64,000 nt of DNA from Ruegeria profundi (GCF_001507545.1 NZ_LQBP01000001.1:558001-622000), one strand, 5' to 3'; positions 44,512-53,938 are shown, numbered from the stretch's first letter. The notes: a model not told the origin generated them from the letters alone. A program made the numbers and translations.

Positions 44512-45441
44512 ATGACTGTTGCCACCGGGCCGGTGGGTCGTCACTTTGAGCGCATGACCTTTGTTACCGAAAATCAACTGCCGCTGCTGCTCCTGTCCTT
44601 TCTGATCGGGACAGTGGGCACTGCTTTTCTGTTTCGCAAACCAGCCGGGCATCGGACATGGAAGCTGGCAGACCTGGTGTGGGTCGTTCTGGGCGGGATT
44701 GGTGCGCTGGTTGCGGTTTTGGCAGGTCTGTACACGTCAGATAGTTCACGGCTGGACAGGCAGATCGACGTGGCCTATGCCGCGACGCTGGCCTTTGACC
44801 GCGACGCCGCCCGGTTCCGTTTGCGGTTCTGCGACCCGGCCTATGATCGGGACATGGCCGTATTATGTGACAAGGTCGAGTTCCTGTCGGCCTCAACCGC
44901 CAATAATGCCGATCTGCCCTTGTTTATTGCCGTGACGAACGAGGTCGCCCCGCTTCAGGGCATACAGTTTCTGTTCGGCCGCAAGGCAAAAAAAGAGCAT
45001 GATGATCTGCGCACCATGGCTGCAAAGGCTGATGCGTTCGACATTGATCAATTTCTGGTTTTCACCACGCTCGACGACGAAACCCAAGCCGCAATTGACA
45101 ACATGCGCCGCAAAGTGCCTGCAATTGCAGGGGATTACCTGATCCTCGCCCAAAGCTACGATGACCTGATTGCACAGGTCGGCAAGCTGAAGGATGAATG
45201 GGAATACCTGCAGGCCAATGCGCATATTCTGGTGCTGCAGATCGTTGCGCTATGTCTGGTCAGCTTTGCCGCGCCCTTCCGTCTGGGCAAGTCCATCGTT
45301 GAACTGCGCACAGTTTTCAGCGCCGATACGCCTGCGCAAGCTTATTCGGATCAGCCCCAAGAAAATACCGCGTCAGAGTCCAAAGATTCCGCGCGCCCCG
45401 ACGCAGCCAGCCCGCCCGTGCATAGCGGTCCGCACTCGTGA
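44512..45441 (+). CDS. Membrane protein of unknown function
   Basis: 309 residues. Two N-terminal membrane segments (about 23-41 and 55-75) and one near 243-262 frame a soluble middle domain of about 160 residues. The C-terminal 40 residues are polar and repetitive (QPQENTASESKDSARPDAASPP). The gene starts 25 bases after the RpiR gene. Its 3' end overlaps the convergent glycosyltransferase gene by 125 bases. I do not recognise a family. Confidence 0.7.
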   Translation: MTVATGPVGRHFERMTFVTENQLPLLLLSFLIGTVGTAFLFRKPAGHRTWKLADLVWVVLGGIGALVAVLAGLYTSDSSRLDRQIDVAYAATLAFDRDAARFRLRFCDPAYDRDMAVLCDKVEFLSASTANNADLPLFIAVTNEVAPLQGIQFLFGRKAKKEHDDLRTMAAKADAFDIDQFLVFTTLDDETQAAIDNMRRKVPAIAGDYLILAQSYDDLIAQVGKLKDEWEYLQANAHILVLQIVALCLVSFAAPFRLGKSIVELRTVFSADTPAQAYSDQPQENTASESKDSARPDAASPPVHSGPHS

Positions 45442-45991
45442 CCGCGTGGGGGCTCAGCAAGGTTATTCCGGGCAAGACCCGCACCAGCGCGACATCCTCC
45501 ATCAACGGCTGATCCGGATAACCTCCGACGGTTTCATACAATCGACGCGGCACCAGCAATCCCTGATCACCGTAAGGCAGGCCAAACATTCGGCTGCGCA
45601 AATTGGCCCACGCCGCAACCCAGCGTGGCATGAAACCCTTTGCCTGAAAAGCAAGGCGAAAAGCGGCGGGTTTGCCCGAGGGTAAATGTGCGCTGACTGC
45701 GGCGCTCCACCCCTGTTGCAACTGCGTATCAGCATGCAAGATCAACATCCAGTCACCTGAGGCCTCGGCGCAGCCCCGCCGCAACTGCCCCCCGCGTGAG
45801 GTCGCGCCGGTGACGATCCTGGCGCCCGCCGCATTTGCAATTTCAAGTGTCAGATCGGTCGATCCACCGTCGGTTACGATCAGTTCTCGGATCAGCCCTG
45901 CGTGTAAACCCTCGGTCACGGCTGACAGAGTATCCGGCAAGCTGTCAGCCGCATTCAAAGTTGGAATTACAATGCTGATCGGTGCTGGCAC
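45317..45991 (-). CDS. Family 2 glycosyltransferase (TIGR04283-like)
   Basis: 224 residues. ISIVIPTLNAADSLPDTL opens a GT-A fold, with TDGGSTD and ILHADTQL (DxD-type metal site). This resembles the TIGR04283 group, associated with arsenosugar or similar small-molecule glycosylation. The GTG at 45991 with AGAGGG upstream fits the family's usual N-terminus; an ATG at 46027 would leave 37 bases to the divergent gene. Its 3' end overlaps the membrane-protein gene. Confidence 0.85.
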   Translation of the reverse strand: MPAPISIVIPTLNAADSLPDTLSAVTEGLHAGLIRELIVTDGGSTDLTLEIANAAGARIVTGATSRGGQLRRGCAEASGDWMLILHADTQLQQGWSAAVSAHLPSGKPAAFRLAFQAKGFMPRWVAAWANLRSRMFGLPYGDQGLLVPRRLYETVGGYPDQPLMEDVALVRVLPGITLLSPHAVTSADRYARAGWLRRGARNLWTLTRYFLGADPNKLAQAYRR

Positions 45992-46064
45992 GGTTGATAC
46001 CCTCTGGTCATGGCGGCGCGAACTCATATATCACGAGGCCAAGGAAAAACACGAGGACCACCCA

Positions 46065-46802
46065 ATGCCCAATCGTCGCATTCTACGCCTGAGCGGGTCG
46101 GACACTGACAGCTTTCTTCAGGGTCTGGTCACAAATGACATTGCCGGTCTGGAAAACGGCTTGGTTTATGCGGCTTTGCTGACCCCTCAGGGCAAGTATC
46201 TGGCGGATTTCTTCCTTAAACGCGATGGCGACACGGTGCTGCTGGATGTGGCCGATACCATTGCTGACGACTTCGTCAAACGGTTAACCATGTACAAGCT
46301 GCGCGCCGATGTCAGCATTAAAGACAGCGGTCTGAATCTGCAACGCGGGACTGGTGCCCCGCCCGCAGAAGCTCTGCCTGATCCGCGCCACCCGGATATG
46401 GGCTGGCGGGCTTACACGGACCAGGCCGAAAGCGACGACGGCACAGATTGGGACGCCATCCGTGTGCGGCACTGCATCCCTGAAACCGCGATCGAACTGA
46501 CCGCCGACAGCTATATCCTTGAATCGCGGTTCGAAGATCTGAAAGGTGTCGATTTTAAAAAGGGGTGCTACGTCGGGCAGGAAGTCACCGCGCGCATGAA
46601 GCACAAGACCGAGCTACGAAAAGGTTTGAGCGTCGTCAGGGTCGACGGCTCTGCTCCGGTAGGGACCGAGATCACATCTGGCGGCAAACCGGCTGGTAAG
46701 CTGTTCACCCAATCGAACGGCCGCGGAATCGCCTATTTGCGCTTTGATCGCGCGAACGGAGAGATGCAGGCCGCAGACGCCACAGTCACATTTGACCGCT
46801 GA
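46065..46802 (+). CDS. ygfZ: tRNA-modifying/Fe-S factor YgfZ
   Basis: 245 residues of the folate-binding aminomethyltransferase-like fold. The conserved KGCYVGQEVTARMKHK signature, with Cys, is present (about 165-180). YgfZ uses tetrahydrofolate to aid assembly or repair of iron-sulfur enzymes such as MiaB. The ATG at 46065 follows CGAGGA. It is divergent from the glycosyltransferase. Confidence 0.92.
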   Translation: MPNRRILRLSGSDTDSFLQGLVTNDIAGLENGLVYAALLTPQGKYLADFFLKRDGDTVLLDVADTIADDFVKRLTMYKLRADVSIKDSGLNLQRGTGAPPAEALPDPRHPDMGWRAYTDQAESDDGTDWDAIRVRHCIPETAIELTADSYILESRFEDLKGVDFKKGCYVGQEVTARMKHKTELRKGLSVVRVDGSAPVGTEITSGGKPAGKLFTQSNGRGIAYLRFDRANGEMQAADATVTFDR

Positions 46803-46907
46803 TATGTTGCCAATCCGGCACGACTTGCGCGTGGCCAATCAAAGCACCGTTTGAACCGGACCCGCGACACTGACAAACTGCGTTAAGTTCACTGAACGGA
46901 TGCGCAT

Positions 46908-47852
46908 ATGTTAAAGTTGTATCAGGCAATCTGGCGGGCCAGCGCCGGGCGGCAGATTGTTCTTATTGTCCTGTCGATTGCCATCGCGGGGCTGGCGGCC
47001 GTACCGTTGGAGTTTCAGCGCGATATCATCAACCACCTGACATCGGACAGTATCGAAACCGAACGTCTGACCTATCTTGCCGCAGGTATGATGTCGGTCA
47101 TCCTGCTGAGCCTTGCCTTGAAATGGCTGTTGGGTTTTCGGGCGGGCACACTTGGCGAAGATATGATCCGCCTGATCCGGCAACGCCTGCTTGCTCGTGC
47201 ATCAGACGTGGAGGACACGGAAGGCTCGGTGAAAAAGGGCACCATGACCACTGCCATCTCGGCCGAGGCGGAAGAGCTGGGAAAGTTCGCAGGCGGAGCT
47301 TTTTCGGACCCGGTGGTGCAAATCGGAACGCTTATCAGTGTTATCGGCTATATCTCATCCACGCAGCCGTGGCTTGGTCTGATTGCCTTGTCCATGATAA
47401 TACCCCAGATCGTCATCGTATTGATATCGCAACGTAAAGTGAACGTTTTCGTCGCCGATCGTGTCCGAATTCTGCGCAGTGCCACTGACAAGCTGACGGT
47501 CGAGGACATCGATACAGTAGCCCGCGACATTGATGCCCGGTTTGACGAAATCTACGAAACCCGCCGCCGCATGTTCCTGTGGAAACTATCGGCGAAATTC
47601 CTGCTGAGCGTCATAAACGGAGCAGCCACTGTCGGCGTCCTGATGCTGGGTGGGTATCTGGTTTTGCAGGGTAAAACAGACGTCGGGACCGTAGTCGCCG
47701 CCACCAGTGGCCTTAGCCGTATTCAGGGACCCACCGGTTTTCTGATCGCCTTTTACCGGCAGGTCAGCGCTAACCGTATCAAATATGAATTGATGCTGGA
47801 ACTGTTCGGCCCGAACCCTGAACGTTATCGGCTTCCCAAGCAAGCAAAATAA
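46908..47852 (+). CDS. ABC transporter transmembrane domain without ATPase domain
   Basis: 314 residues with five or six membrane helices of the type I exporter fold (ABC_membrane): RQIVLIVLSIAIAGLAAV, MSVILLSLALKWLLGF, IGTLISVIGYI, LGLIALSMIIPQIVIVLI. There is no Walker A, signature or Walker B. The gene ends at a normal stop and a strong terminator, so it is not a sequencing truncation. A partner ATPase would have to be encoded elsewhere. Confidence 0.78.
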   Translation: MLKLYQAIWRASAGRQIVLIVLSIAIAGLAAVPLEFQRDIINHLTSDSIETERLTYLAAGMMSVILLSLALKWLLGFRAGTLGEDMIRLIRQRLLARASDVEDTEGSVKKGTMTTAISAEAEELGKFAGGAFSDPVVQIGTLISVIGYISSTQPWLGLIALSMIIPQIVIVLISQRKVNVFVADRVRILRSATDKLTVEDIDTVARDIDARFDEIYETRRRMFLWKLSAKFLLSVINGAATVGVLMLGGYLVLQGKTDVGTVVAATSGLSRIQGPTGFLIAFYRQVSANRIKYELMLELFGPNPERYRLPKQAK

Positions 47853-47885
47853 AAGACCGCGCGCCCCTGGCCTGCGCGGTCTTTT
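47851..47885 (+). terminator. Terminator after the ABC membrane-domain gene
   Basis: Arms AAAAGACCGCGC/GCGCGGTCTTTT (12 bp) with an 11-base loop and a T-run. It starts inside the stop region of the gene and lies convergent to efp. Confidence 0.88.
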
Positions 47886-47911
47886 CACCTTTCGCGGTCT
47901 TTTCACCTTTC
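47876..47911. repeat. Exact 18-bp tandem duplication in the terminator
   Basis: GCGGTCTTTTCACCTTTC occurs twice without a gap (47876-47893 and 47894-47911). The unit includes the terminator's 3' arm, so the duplicate supplies a second GCGGTCTTTT arm. Confidence 0.92.
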
Positions 47912-47924
47912 GGCAAACGCGGGA

Positions 47925-48488
47925 TTACGCACGTTCCGAGTATTCCATGGTTTCGGTATTCACGACAATCGTTTCGTCCTGGCCGATGAACGGCGGCACC
48001 ATGACCTTAACCCCATTGTCCAGGATCGCAGGCTTGAACGAGTTCGCAGCCGTCTGCCCTTTGACCACCGGCTCAGTCTCAACAATTTTGCAGGTGACTT
48101 TTTGAGGCAACGTCGCGTTCAGCGCCTCACTTTCATAGAACTCAACCACGATGGTCATGCCATCCTGCAGAAACGGGCGACGCTCACCCAGCAATTCGGC
48201 AGGCAGTTCGATCTGTTCATAGGTTTCGGAATCCATGAACACCAGCATCCCGTCGGATTCGTAAAGGAACTGCTGATCCTTCTGTTCAAGACGCACACGT
48301 TCAACCTTATCGGCCGAGCGAAACCGTTCGTTCAGCTTTGAACCATTTCGCAAGTTGCGCAGCTCAACCTGCGCAAAAGCACCGCCTTTACCGGGCTTTA
48401 CATGGTCAACCTTCACAGCGGCCCATAGCCCGTCGTTATGCTCAAGCACATTGCCGGGTCGAATTTCGTTCCCATTTATCTTGGGCAT
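47925..48488 (-). CDS. efp: Elongation factor P
   Basis: 187 residues, three beta domains (KOW-like, OB, C-terminal OB). The tip lysine that is modified for proline-stall rescue is in KPGKGGAF (about residue 34). It relieves ribosome stalling at poly-Pro. It faces the terminator of the ABC gene and is divergent from a small conserved gene. Confidence 0.96.
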   Translation of the reverse strand: MPKINGNEIRPGNVLEHNDGLWAAVKVDHVKPGKGGAFAQVELRNLRNGSKLNERFRSADKVERVRLEQKDQQFLYESDGMLVFMDSETYEQIELPAELLGERRPFLQDGMTIVVEFYESEALNATLPQKVTCKIVETEPVVKGQTAANSFKPAILDNGVKVMVPPFIGQDETIVVNTETMEYSERA

Positions 48489-48706
48489 GACATAAATCCT
48501 TTACAAACGGTTGATGCGTCAGTTCCCGTCCCTATATCTGGCGGGATAATTCGTGGCAAGAGAACCAGATTTGGCGCTGCAAGGGCAGCGAGCTATGCAA
48601 ATGACGCAACGCAACTATGCATTTTAGATGTATCCGAATCGCACCTAATAGGTCATAAGGACCGTCACGCCGAAAACGCAAGAGCAAGAACAACAAGGAA
48701 AACGAG
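48489..48706. promoter_or_regulatory. Divergent promoter region between efp and a small conserved gene
   Basis: A 218-base gap with no gene. It must hold the promoters of both genes. No exact repeat or strong hairpin is seen. Confidence 0.35.
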
Positions 48707-49027
48707 ATGAAAGATTTCGTTGACGGCACTGCCTTTAACAATGAGCAAGGCAATCGTGCTCGTAAACTTTTTGCAGCCGTGGTGTTGGCTGCACTCGATG
48801 ACGCCATTGCTGACGACAAGAAATACGGCAATGGACCGGAACAAATTGCCCGCTGGGCACGCTCGCGCGATGGGCGCGAGGTGCTTTCCTGCGCGGGTAT
48901 CGACCCGAATGAACGGGTTGTAAGCGGATTGATGGAGTTCGTCGGTCGTGGTGTGCGCACCTCGGTCGCGCTGTCGCGTGAAGAAAGCGAACGTCGCAAT
49001 GCCGCTCAGCAGGCTGAGGCTGCCTGA
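48707..49027 (+). CDS. Small conserved protein, probably DUF6280
   Basis: 106 residues, soluble. RARKLFAAVVLAALDDAI, KKYGNGPEQIARWARSRDGREVLSCAGIDP and LMEFVGRGVRTSVAL look highly constrained and match my memory of a Rhodobacterales DUF6280 family. The function is unknown. A strong terminator follows, so it is a single-gene unit. Confidence 0.75.
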   Translation: MKDFVDGTAFNNEQGNRARKLFAAVVLAALDDAIADDKKYGNGPEQIARWARSRDGREVLSCAGIDPNERVVSGLMEFVGRGVRTSVALSREESERRNAAQQAEAA

Positions 49028-49047
49028 ACCAAGGCGACTTTTGAATG

Positions 49048-49085
49048 AAAAAACGCGCCCCCGCTCATTGGGGCGCGTTTTTCTT
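49048..49085 (+). terminator. Terminator after the DUF6280-like gene
   Basis: Arms AAAAAACGCGCCCC/GGGGCGCGTTTTT with an 8-base loop, followed by TCTTTT. It is a textbook rho-independent terminator and could act in both directions. Confidence 0.92.
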
Positions 49086-49188
49086 TTGCAATCCTGAATG
49101 TGCAATACCACTGCTAAAAACCTGGTACCCGGGGCTTTCCCTTTGACATCAAATCAGGTCATCTGCGCCCAACGCACAGGAGACGACC

Positions 49189-50646
49189 ATGGTTCGTGCC
49201 ATCATGATTCAGGGAACCGGCAGTAATGTCGGGAAATCGGTTCTGGTGGCCGGGTTGGCGCGGGCGTACACCCGGCGTGGGCTCCGGGTTGCACCGTTTA
49301 AACCCCAGAATATGTCAAACCACGCCGCCGTAACCGAAGACGGGGGTGAGATTGGGCGCGCGCAAGCTTTGCAGGCACGTGCCGCGATGCGCCCGACGCA
49401 TACGGATATGAACCCGATCCTTTTGAAGCCCGAGACCGACACCGGTGCCCAAATCATCGTTCAGGGTCAGCGGAAAGGGACAATGAAGGCCGGTGACTAC
49501 CGCAAAGACAAATCCAAATTGCTGGGCGCTGCGCTTGAAAGCTTTGACCGGCTATGCGGCGATGCCGATCTGGTTCTGGTCGAAGGTGCGGGCAGCCCGG
49601 CTGAGACCAACCTGCGCAAGGGCGACATCGCCAATATGGGCTTTGCCTGCGTCGCCGATGTGCCCGTGGTTCTGGTTGGCGACATTCATCACGGTGGCGT
49701 TATTGCGCAAATCGTGGGTACGCAGGCGGTTCTGGACGCCGGTGATCTCGCGATGATCAGGGGCTTTGCAATCAATCGGTTCAGGGGCGATGTAAGCCTG
49801 TTCGACGAGGGGCGTGATGACATTGCTGCGCGCACGGGCTGGCCCTGTCTGGGCGTCGTGCCGTGGTTCAACGACGCGTGGCGCTTGCCTGCCGAGGATA
49901 TGATGGACATCCGCTCACACAGCGGCGGCACCTGCAAGGTGGTCGTGCCGCAGCTGGAGAGGATGGCCAATTTCGATGACCTTGATCCGCTGTCAGCCGA
50001 ACCGGGTGTCACGGTTGAAATCATACCCCCTGGACGCCCCCTGCCCGGCGACGCCGATCTTGTGCTGCTGCCAGGCAGCAAATCCACAATCGGTGATCTT
50101 GCGTTTTTTCGGGCGCAAGGCTGGGATATCGACCTCTATGCCCATGTCCGTCGGGGCGGTCATGTACTGGGCTTGTGCGGCGGGTTTCAGATGCTAGGCA
50201 AAACCATCGCCGATCCCGAGGGGGTCGATGGCAGCGCGGGTACGGTTGATGGGTTGGGCCTTTTGGACGTAACCACCACTATGGCTGGAAAAAAGCGGGT
50301 CACGTTGCGGACCGCACGCTCGGTTCCCGACAACGATCCAGTGACCGGATATGAAATCCACATGGGCCGAACCGAAGGTCCCGATTGCAATCGCGCCTGG
50401 CTTGAGATTGATTCCCGTCCCGAAGGCGCTGCCGACAAAACAGGCCGCATTCGCGGCAGCTATCTGCACGGCATATTCTCATCTGACGCCTTCCGCGCCC
50501 GCTATCTGAGGGAACTGGGCGCGGTATCCGACTTGCTTTATGAGGATGGGGTCGAGGAAACGTTAGACGCGCTGGCCGACCATCTTGAACAGCACATGGA
50601 TCTTGACCACCTGCTGAATTTGGCCCAGCCGCCCAAACGTTTGTAG
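49189..50646 (+). CDS. cobQ: Cobyric acid synthase
   Basis: 485 residues. N-terminal P-loop (GTGSNVGKS) of the dethiobiotin-synthetase-like ligase and a C-terminal GATase with nucleophile Cys in [10 protein letters not shown] and IHMGRTEG. It amidates adenosylcobyrinic a,c-diamide with glutamine. No other cobalamin gene is adjacent, and the 103-base upstream gap is too short for a cobalamin riboswitch. It ends 3 bases from the convergent popZ-like gene. Confidence 0.95.
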   Translation: MVRAIMIQGTGSNVGKSVLVAGLARAYTRRGLRVAPFKPQNMSNHAAVTEDGGEIGRAQALQARAAMRPTHTDMNPILLKPETDTGAQIIVQGQRKGTMKAGDYRKDKSKLLGAALESFDRLCGDADLVLVEGAGSPAETNLRKGDIANMGFACVADVPVVLVGDIHHGGVIAQIVGTQAVLDAGDLAMIRGFAINRFRGDVSLFDEGRDDIAARTGWPCLGVVPWFNDAWRLPAEDMMDIRSHSGGTCKVVVPQLERMANFDDLDPLSAEPGVTVEIIPPGRPLPGDADLVLLPGSKSTIGDLAFFRAQGWDIDLYAHVRRGGHVLGLCGGFQMLGKTIADPEGVDGSAGTVDGLGLLDVTTTMAGKKRVTLRTARSVPDNDPVTGYEIHMGRTEGPDCNRAWLEIDSRPEGAADKTGRIRGSYLHGIFSSDAFRARYLRELGAVSDLLYEDGVEETLDALADHLEQHMDLDHLLNLAQPPKRL

Positions 50647-50648
50647 GT

Positions 50649-51392
50649 TTATTCCACTTCCTGTTCTGCCAGCACGCGAAAGATCTCGCGCCGCACCATT
50701 TTGCGAACGTTGCGGGTGATGCGCTGGCCCAAAACGCCCTGTAATTCTTCACGTACAACCTGAGCGATCAACTCTCTCAAGGCGTTATTGTCCAGTTCCG
50801 GCGCGGTTTGGTCTACATCGACCTTGGGCGCTTCTGCAGCTACAGCTTGCGGGTCGCGGACAAAAGTGGCCTTGGTTTCAGACTTCTGCTCCTCCGACGC
50901 AGTGTCGGATAGGCTGGAGCTGTCCGAGACGATAAACTCGTCCTCTGCATGCCAGTGAAGCGTGTTGGTCGTCGTGCCAGAGTAAGCATCATCGCTGTCG
51001 CCGTCCGGCTCCCACTGATCCTCGGTATGGGCAATGGCAGCCTCCAACGCTTCGATCTTGGCGCTCAGACCACCAGAAACGTCTGGCTCGGGCTCGACTT
51101 TGGTCTGCTGTTCTGCTGCTGGTTCGGCATACTTGATGATGTCAGAGGTCCGCAAAAGCATCGGCTGAACGGAATCCTCGGCCTTATAGCCGGGTTCTGG
51201 GTTTTCGCGCTTCGGGTTTGCGTCCGGTGTCGTTTCACTGACACGCAATGCGTCTGTAAGCACCAACCTGCCGGGCTTTCGCGACCCAACCGGCGCAAAA
51301 GCACTTTGGGCATCCCTGCTGTCTTCGCTGACCAAACGTTTAATCGAGGACAAGACGTCCTCGATTCCCGTTTTTACGACTTTATCCGTCAT
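50649..51392 (-). CDS. PopZ-like (DUF2497) polar organising protein candidate
   Basis: 247 residues: a short N-terminal helix IEDVLSSIKRLVSED, a long acidic disordered middle, and a C-terminal helical region (LRELIAQVVREELQGVLGQRITRNVRKMVRREI). This N-helix/acidic linker/C-oligomerisation layout is that of Caulobacter PopZ, which forms polar condensates. In many alphaproteobacteria pcm, tolC and this gene are consecutive before valS, and pcm and tolC are upstream here. The C-terminal sequence diverges from PopZ, so identity is a candidate. Confidence 0.65.
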   Translation of the reverse strand: MTDKVVKTGIEDVLSSIKRLVSEDSRDAQSAFAPVGSRKPGRLVLTDALRVSETTPDANPKRENPEPGYKAEDSVQPMLLRTSDIIKYAEPAAEQQTKVEPEPDVSGGLSAKIEALEAAIAHTEDQWEPDGDSDDAYSGTTTNTLHWHAEDEFIVSDSSSLSDTASEEQKSETKATFVRDPQAVAAEAPKVDVDQTAPELDNNALRELIAQVVREELQGVLGQRITRNVRKMVRREIFRVLAEQEVE

Positions 51393-51466
51393 TGTTCTCT
51401 ACCGCTCTATCCTCAGGATCGAGTGTAGCCAAACAAGTCGGACGTCACAACAGGTAGTATCCGCCC

Positions 51467-52891
51467 TCAGTCGCGACGCAACGCTTTGAGGACGCGATCC
51501 AGATCTTTGCTCTGCCGGCTGACCTGGGCCGGAGCCTTTTTCACCAGGTTGTAGTAGAGCGTGGGATCATAGATCTGCACAGCCAAGCCCAGACGTTCTG
51601 CCGTCAGCAGACCCTGTGCCTGCAGAAGCTCATAGGCTGACCGTGTGCGTTCAACACGTGATCTTACCTCGGCCAGCTGCGCATCCAGCAAGTCCTGCTG
51701 CGCATTCAGAACATCCAAGGTCGTCCGTGCGCCAAGTGTCGCTTCTTCCCGGATACCATCAAACGCAACTTGTGATGCACGAACCCGTTCCGTCGATGCC
51801 CGCAAACTGGCTGAAGCTGCCTGAAACGAGGCAAAAGCATCGACTACGCCTTGAGTAATGTCCTTTTGGACGTTTAGAAGGTTGGCGCGCGACGCATCCC
51901 GTGTTGCCATCGAGCGACGCACGCTGGCAGCCAACCGGCCACCCGCATAGATCGGCTGCTCAAAGCGCAGAGCGATTGATGCATCTTCAAGATTGTCATC
52001 ATTGTCATAGCTTTCACGGATACCAGCATCCGCAAAAAGCCGGACATTTGGCCCGAGATTGGCGCGCTGCTGCTGCACCTGCAAGTCAAGAGCGCGTACT
52101 TCGTGCTGCGCAGACAGAATGGCAGGATGGTTTCGCTGTGCCAGTGCAACCGCCTCAGCCTCGGACCCTGGCAAACTGGGCAAACCCGGCAGGCCCGCCG
52201 TACGCCCCGGCGCGTTACCTACTGCATTGACGTATTCCGCCTGTGCCTGCGCTAGAAACCCGCGTTCAACCGCCAGATCAGCCTGTGAGCTTGCCAACTG
52301 TGCTTCGGACAGAGCGACGTCCGTGCGCGTCACTTCACCCACATCGAATCGATCCTGAGACGCCCGCAGTTCCTCGGACGACACGTCGACGTTGTTCAGG
52401 CGAATCTGAACCGCCTCTTCTTGTTCAAGAACAAACAAGTAGGCATTTGCGGCACGGAACAGAACAAATTGCTCAACATCAAGCAGAGCTTGTCGGGTCG
52501 ACAAAACGATTTCCTGCGCAGATTGCTTGCCCAGCACCGAGAAGCCGCCATCATAGACCAACTGGCTTAACGTGAGTCCCGTGAAAAAGGTAGACGGCTC
52601 GTCGCGCGTGACAACATCACTCACTGTAGAGCGCGTATAGTCCTGACTAACCTCGACCGCCCAGTTGATGATCGGACGCAGCGCAGATAATGCAATCGCT
52701 ACATCTTCATCAGCCGCACGCAGCAACGCGCGGTTTTGCTCCAGCAGACCGCTGGTGTTATAAGCCCCGATAAAGGCGTCTGTCAGGTTATCAGCCCAAA
52801 CCGCACGCCCCGGCACAGCACTGAGCGCGATCCCCGCAGTCAGTGCAAGTGCCTTAACAAACCTTCCCCCTGTCCTTGAACGCATACCCAA
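51467..52891 (-). CDS. tolC: TolC-family outer-membrane channel
   Basis: 474 residues with a signal peptide (ALALTAGIALSAVPGRAVWA) and two OEP repeats of periplasmic coiled-coil hairpins. Repeated DVALSEAQLASSQADLAVERG and DVLNAQQDLLDAQLAEVRSRV are the two equivalent helices. Type I secretion or efflux partners are not adjacent. It lies between pcm and the popZ-like gene. Confidence 0.92.
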   Translation of the reverse strand: MGMRSRTGGRFVKALALTAGIALSAVPGRAVWADNLTDAFIGAYNTSGLLEQNRALLRAADEDVAIALSALRPIINWAVEVSQDYTRSTVSDVVTRDEPSTFFTGLTLSQLVYDGGFSVLGKQSAQEIVLSTRQALLDVEQFVLFRAANAYLFVLEQEEAVQIRLNNVDVSSEELRASQDRFDVGEVTRTDVALSEAQLASSQADLAVERGFLAQAQAEYVNAVGNAPGRTAGLPGLPSLPGSEAEAVALAQRNHPAILSAQHEVRALDLQVQQQRANLGPNVRLFADAGIRESYDNDDNLEDASIALRFEQPIYAGGRLAASVRRSMATRDASRANLLNVQKDITQGVVDAFASFQAASASLRASTERVRASQVAFDGIREEATLGARTTLDVLNAQQDLLDAQLAEVRSRVERTRSAYELLQAQGLLTAERLGLAVQIYDPTLYYNLVKKAPAQVSRQSKDLDRVLKALRRD

Positions 52892-52982
52892 TTCCTTCTA
52901 AAAAACAAAATTACGCTGCCCTGAGCGCAGTTTGCGCGTTTGTTTTCAACTAATCAAGGCAGCAGAACAATATGCGTAAGAA

Positions 52983-53648
52983 CTATAGCGAAAATGCACA
53001 CTCAGTGCAAAATGCCTTTAAAACCGGGGCATTGGCATTAAATGCGTAGCGCCACGTTACTTGTCCGCCAGATTTGTGGCCAATCCGAACGGTGCCAAGC
53101 TTTCCTTCGACAAACAAACAGGCGATGCGCCCACGATCTTTCAACTGTTCGATCAGCGCGTCGGGTACCTGCTCGACCCCGCCCTGAATCATGATGACAT
53201 CATAAGGTCCGTGCTCGGTCGCGCCTTGTTCCAACGGACCGACGTGTACAATCGCGTTGTCAGCTTCGGCTTCCATCAAAAGGGTCTGCGCCTCTGCCGC
53301 CAGAGCCTCATCCTCTTCCACTGCGACGACCAACTGGGCCATGCGGGCTGCCACCGCGGTTGAATAGCCCAGCGCGGGGGCGATATCCAAAACCACCTCG
53401 TCGTTCGAGATGTTCAACGCATCCAGCATTTTTGCAAGTGTCCGCGGCTCAAGCAGACAACGTCCGCTCCCAAGATCGATGATACCCTCGGCATAGGCCG
53501 CTTCGCGATGCGAATCCGGCACGAAATTCTCCCTCTGGACGGTTAGCATTGCGTCAATGATGGGGAATTTCGTGACATCCGAGGGTCGGACCTGTGTATC
53601 AACCATCGTACGGCGTCGGGTTGCGAAATCTGTCATTTGATCGCTCAT
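52983..53648 (-). CDS. pcm: Protein-L-isoaspartate O-methyltransferase family protein
   Basis: 221 residues from 53648 or 53636 (both ATG). The SAM-binding region is VVLDIAPALGYSTAVAARMA; the Pcm motif I normally has G-x-G-x-G, here APALGYS. RENFVPDSHREAAYAEGIIDLGSGRCLLEPRTLAKML matches the family. In alphaproteobacteria this gene lies upstream of tolC. The catalytic Ser of Pcm (SxP) is not obvious, so true repair activity is uncertain. An ATG at 53768 adds an unlikely tail. Confidence 0.83.
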   Translation of the reverse strand: MSDQMTDFATRRRTMVDTQVRPSDVTKFPIIDAMLTVQRENFVPDSHREAAYAEGIIDLGSGRCLLEPRTLAKMLDALNISNDEVVLDIAPALGYSTAVAARMAQLVVAVEEDEALAAEAQTLLMEAEADNAIVHVGPLEQGATEHGPYDVIMIQGGVEQVPDALIEQLKDRGRIACLFVEGKLGTVRIGHKSGGQVTWRYAFNANAPVLKAFCTECAFSL

Positions 53649-53864
53649 GTTAGTCCCAAGGATGCTTGGCTTGTGCCATATCTGGACGAAACCAGCAACG
53701 GCTGTGGTGTCGAAAGTTGAACCGAAGTCCAGACGCGTAGAGTTCAACCTTGGTAAGCCCCGACACATGAGCGCGGATTTTTACATCCAACCCACTGGAC
53801 GCCCCCCTAGAAAGGTGCTAAAACGCCGGGCACACCACGTCAAGTAATTGATTTTACTTATAAA

Positions 53865-53938
53865 GGCGAGTTGGCGGAGTGGTGACGCAGCGGATTGCAA
53901 ATCCGTGTACACCGGTTCGATTCCGGTACTCGCCTCCA
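53865..53938 (+). tRNA. tRNA-Cys (anticodon GCA)
   Basis: Acceptor GGCGAGT pairs with ACTCGCC (53928-53934), discriminator T then encoded CCA. The anticodon stem GCGGA/TCCGT (one G-U) encloses loop TTGCAAA, anticodon GCA. The T-arm is ACCGG TTCGATT CCGGT. It is 74 bases, typical for tRNA-Cys, and is the target of an island on its 3' side. Confidence 0.95.
53925..53938. repeat. att-like repeat, left (tRNA-Cys 3' end)
   Basis: The 14 bases GGTACTCGCCTCCA end the tRNA and recur at 55715-55728 in the same orientation, as expected for an attL/attR pair created by integration at a tRNA 3' end. Confidence 0.8.

Noticed and set aside
49086..49188. Cobalamin riboswitch before cobQ
   Set aside because: Only 103 bases after a terminator and no B12-box-like sequence was seen.
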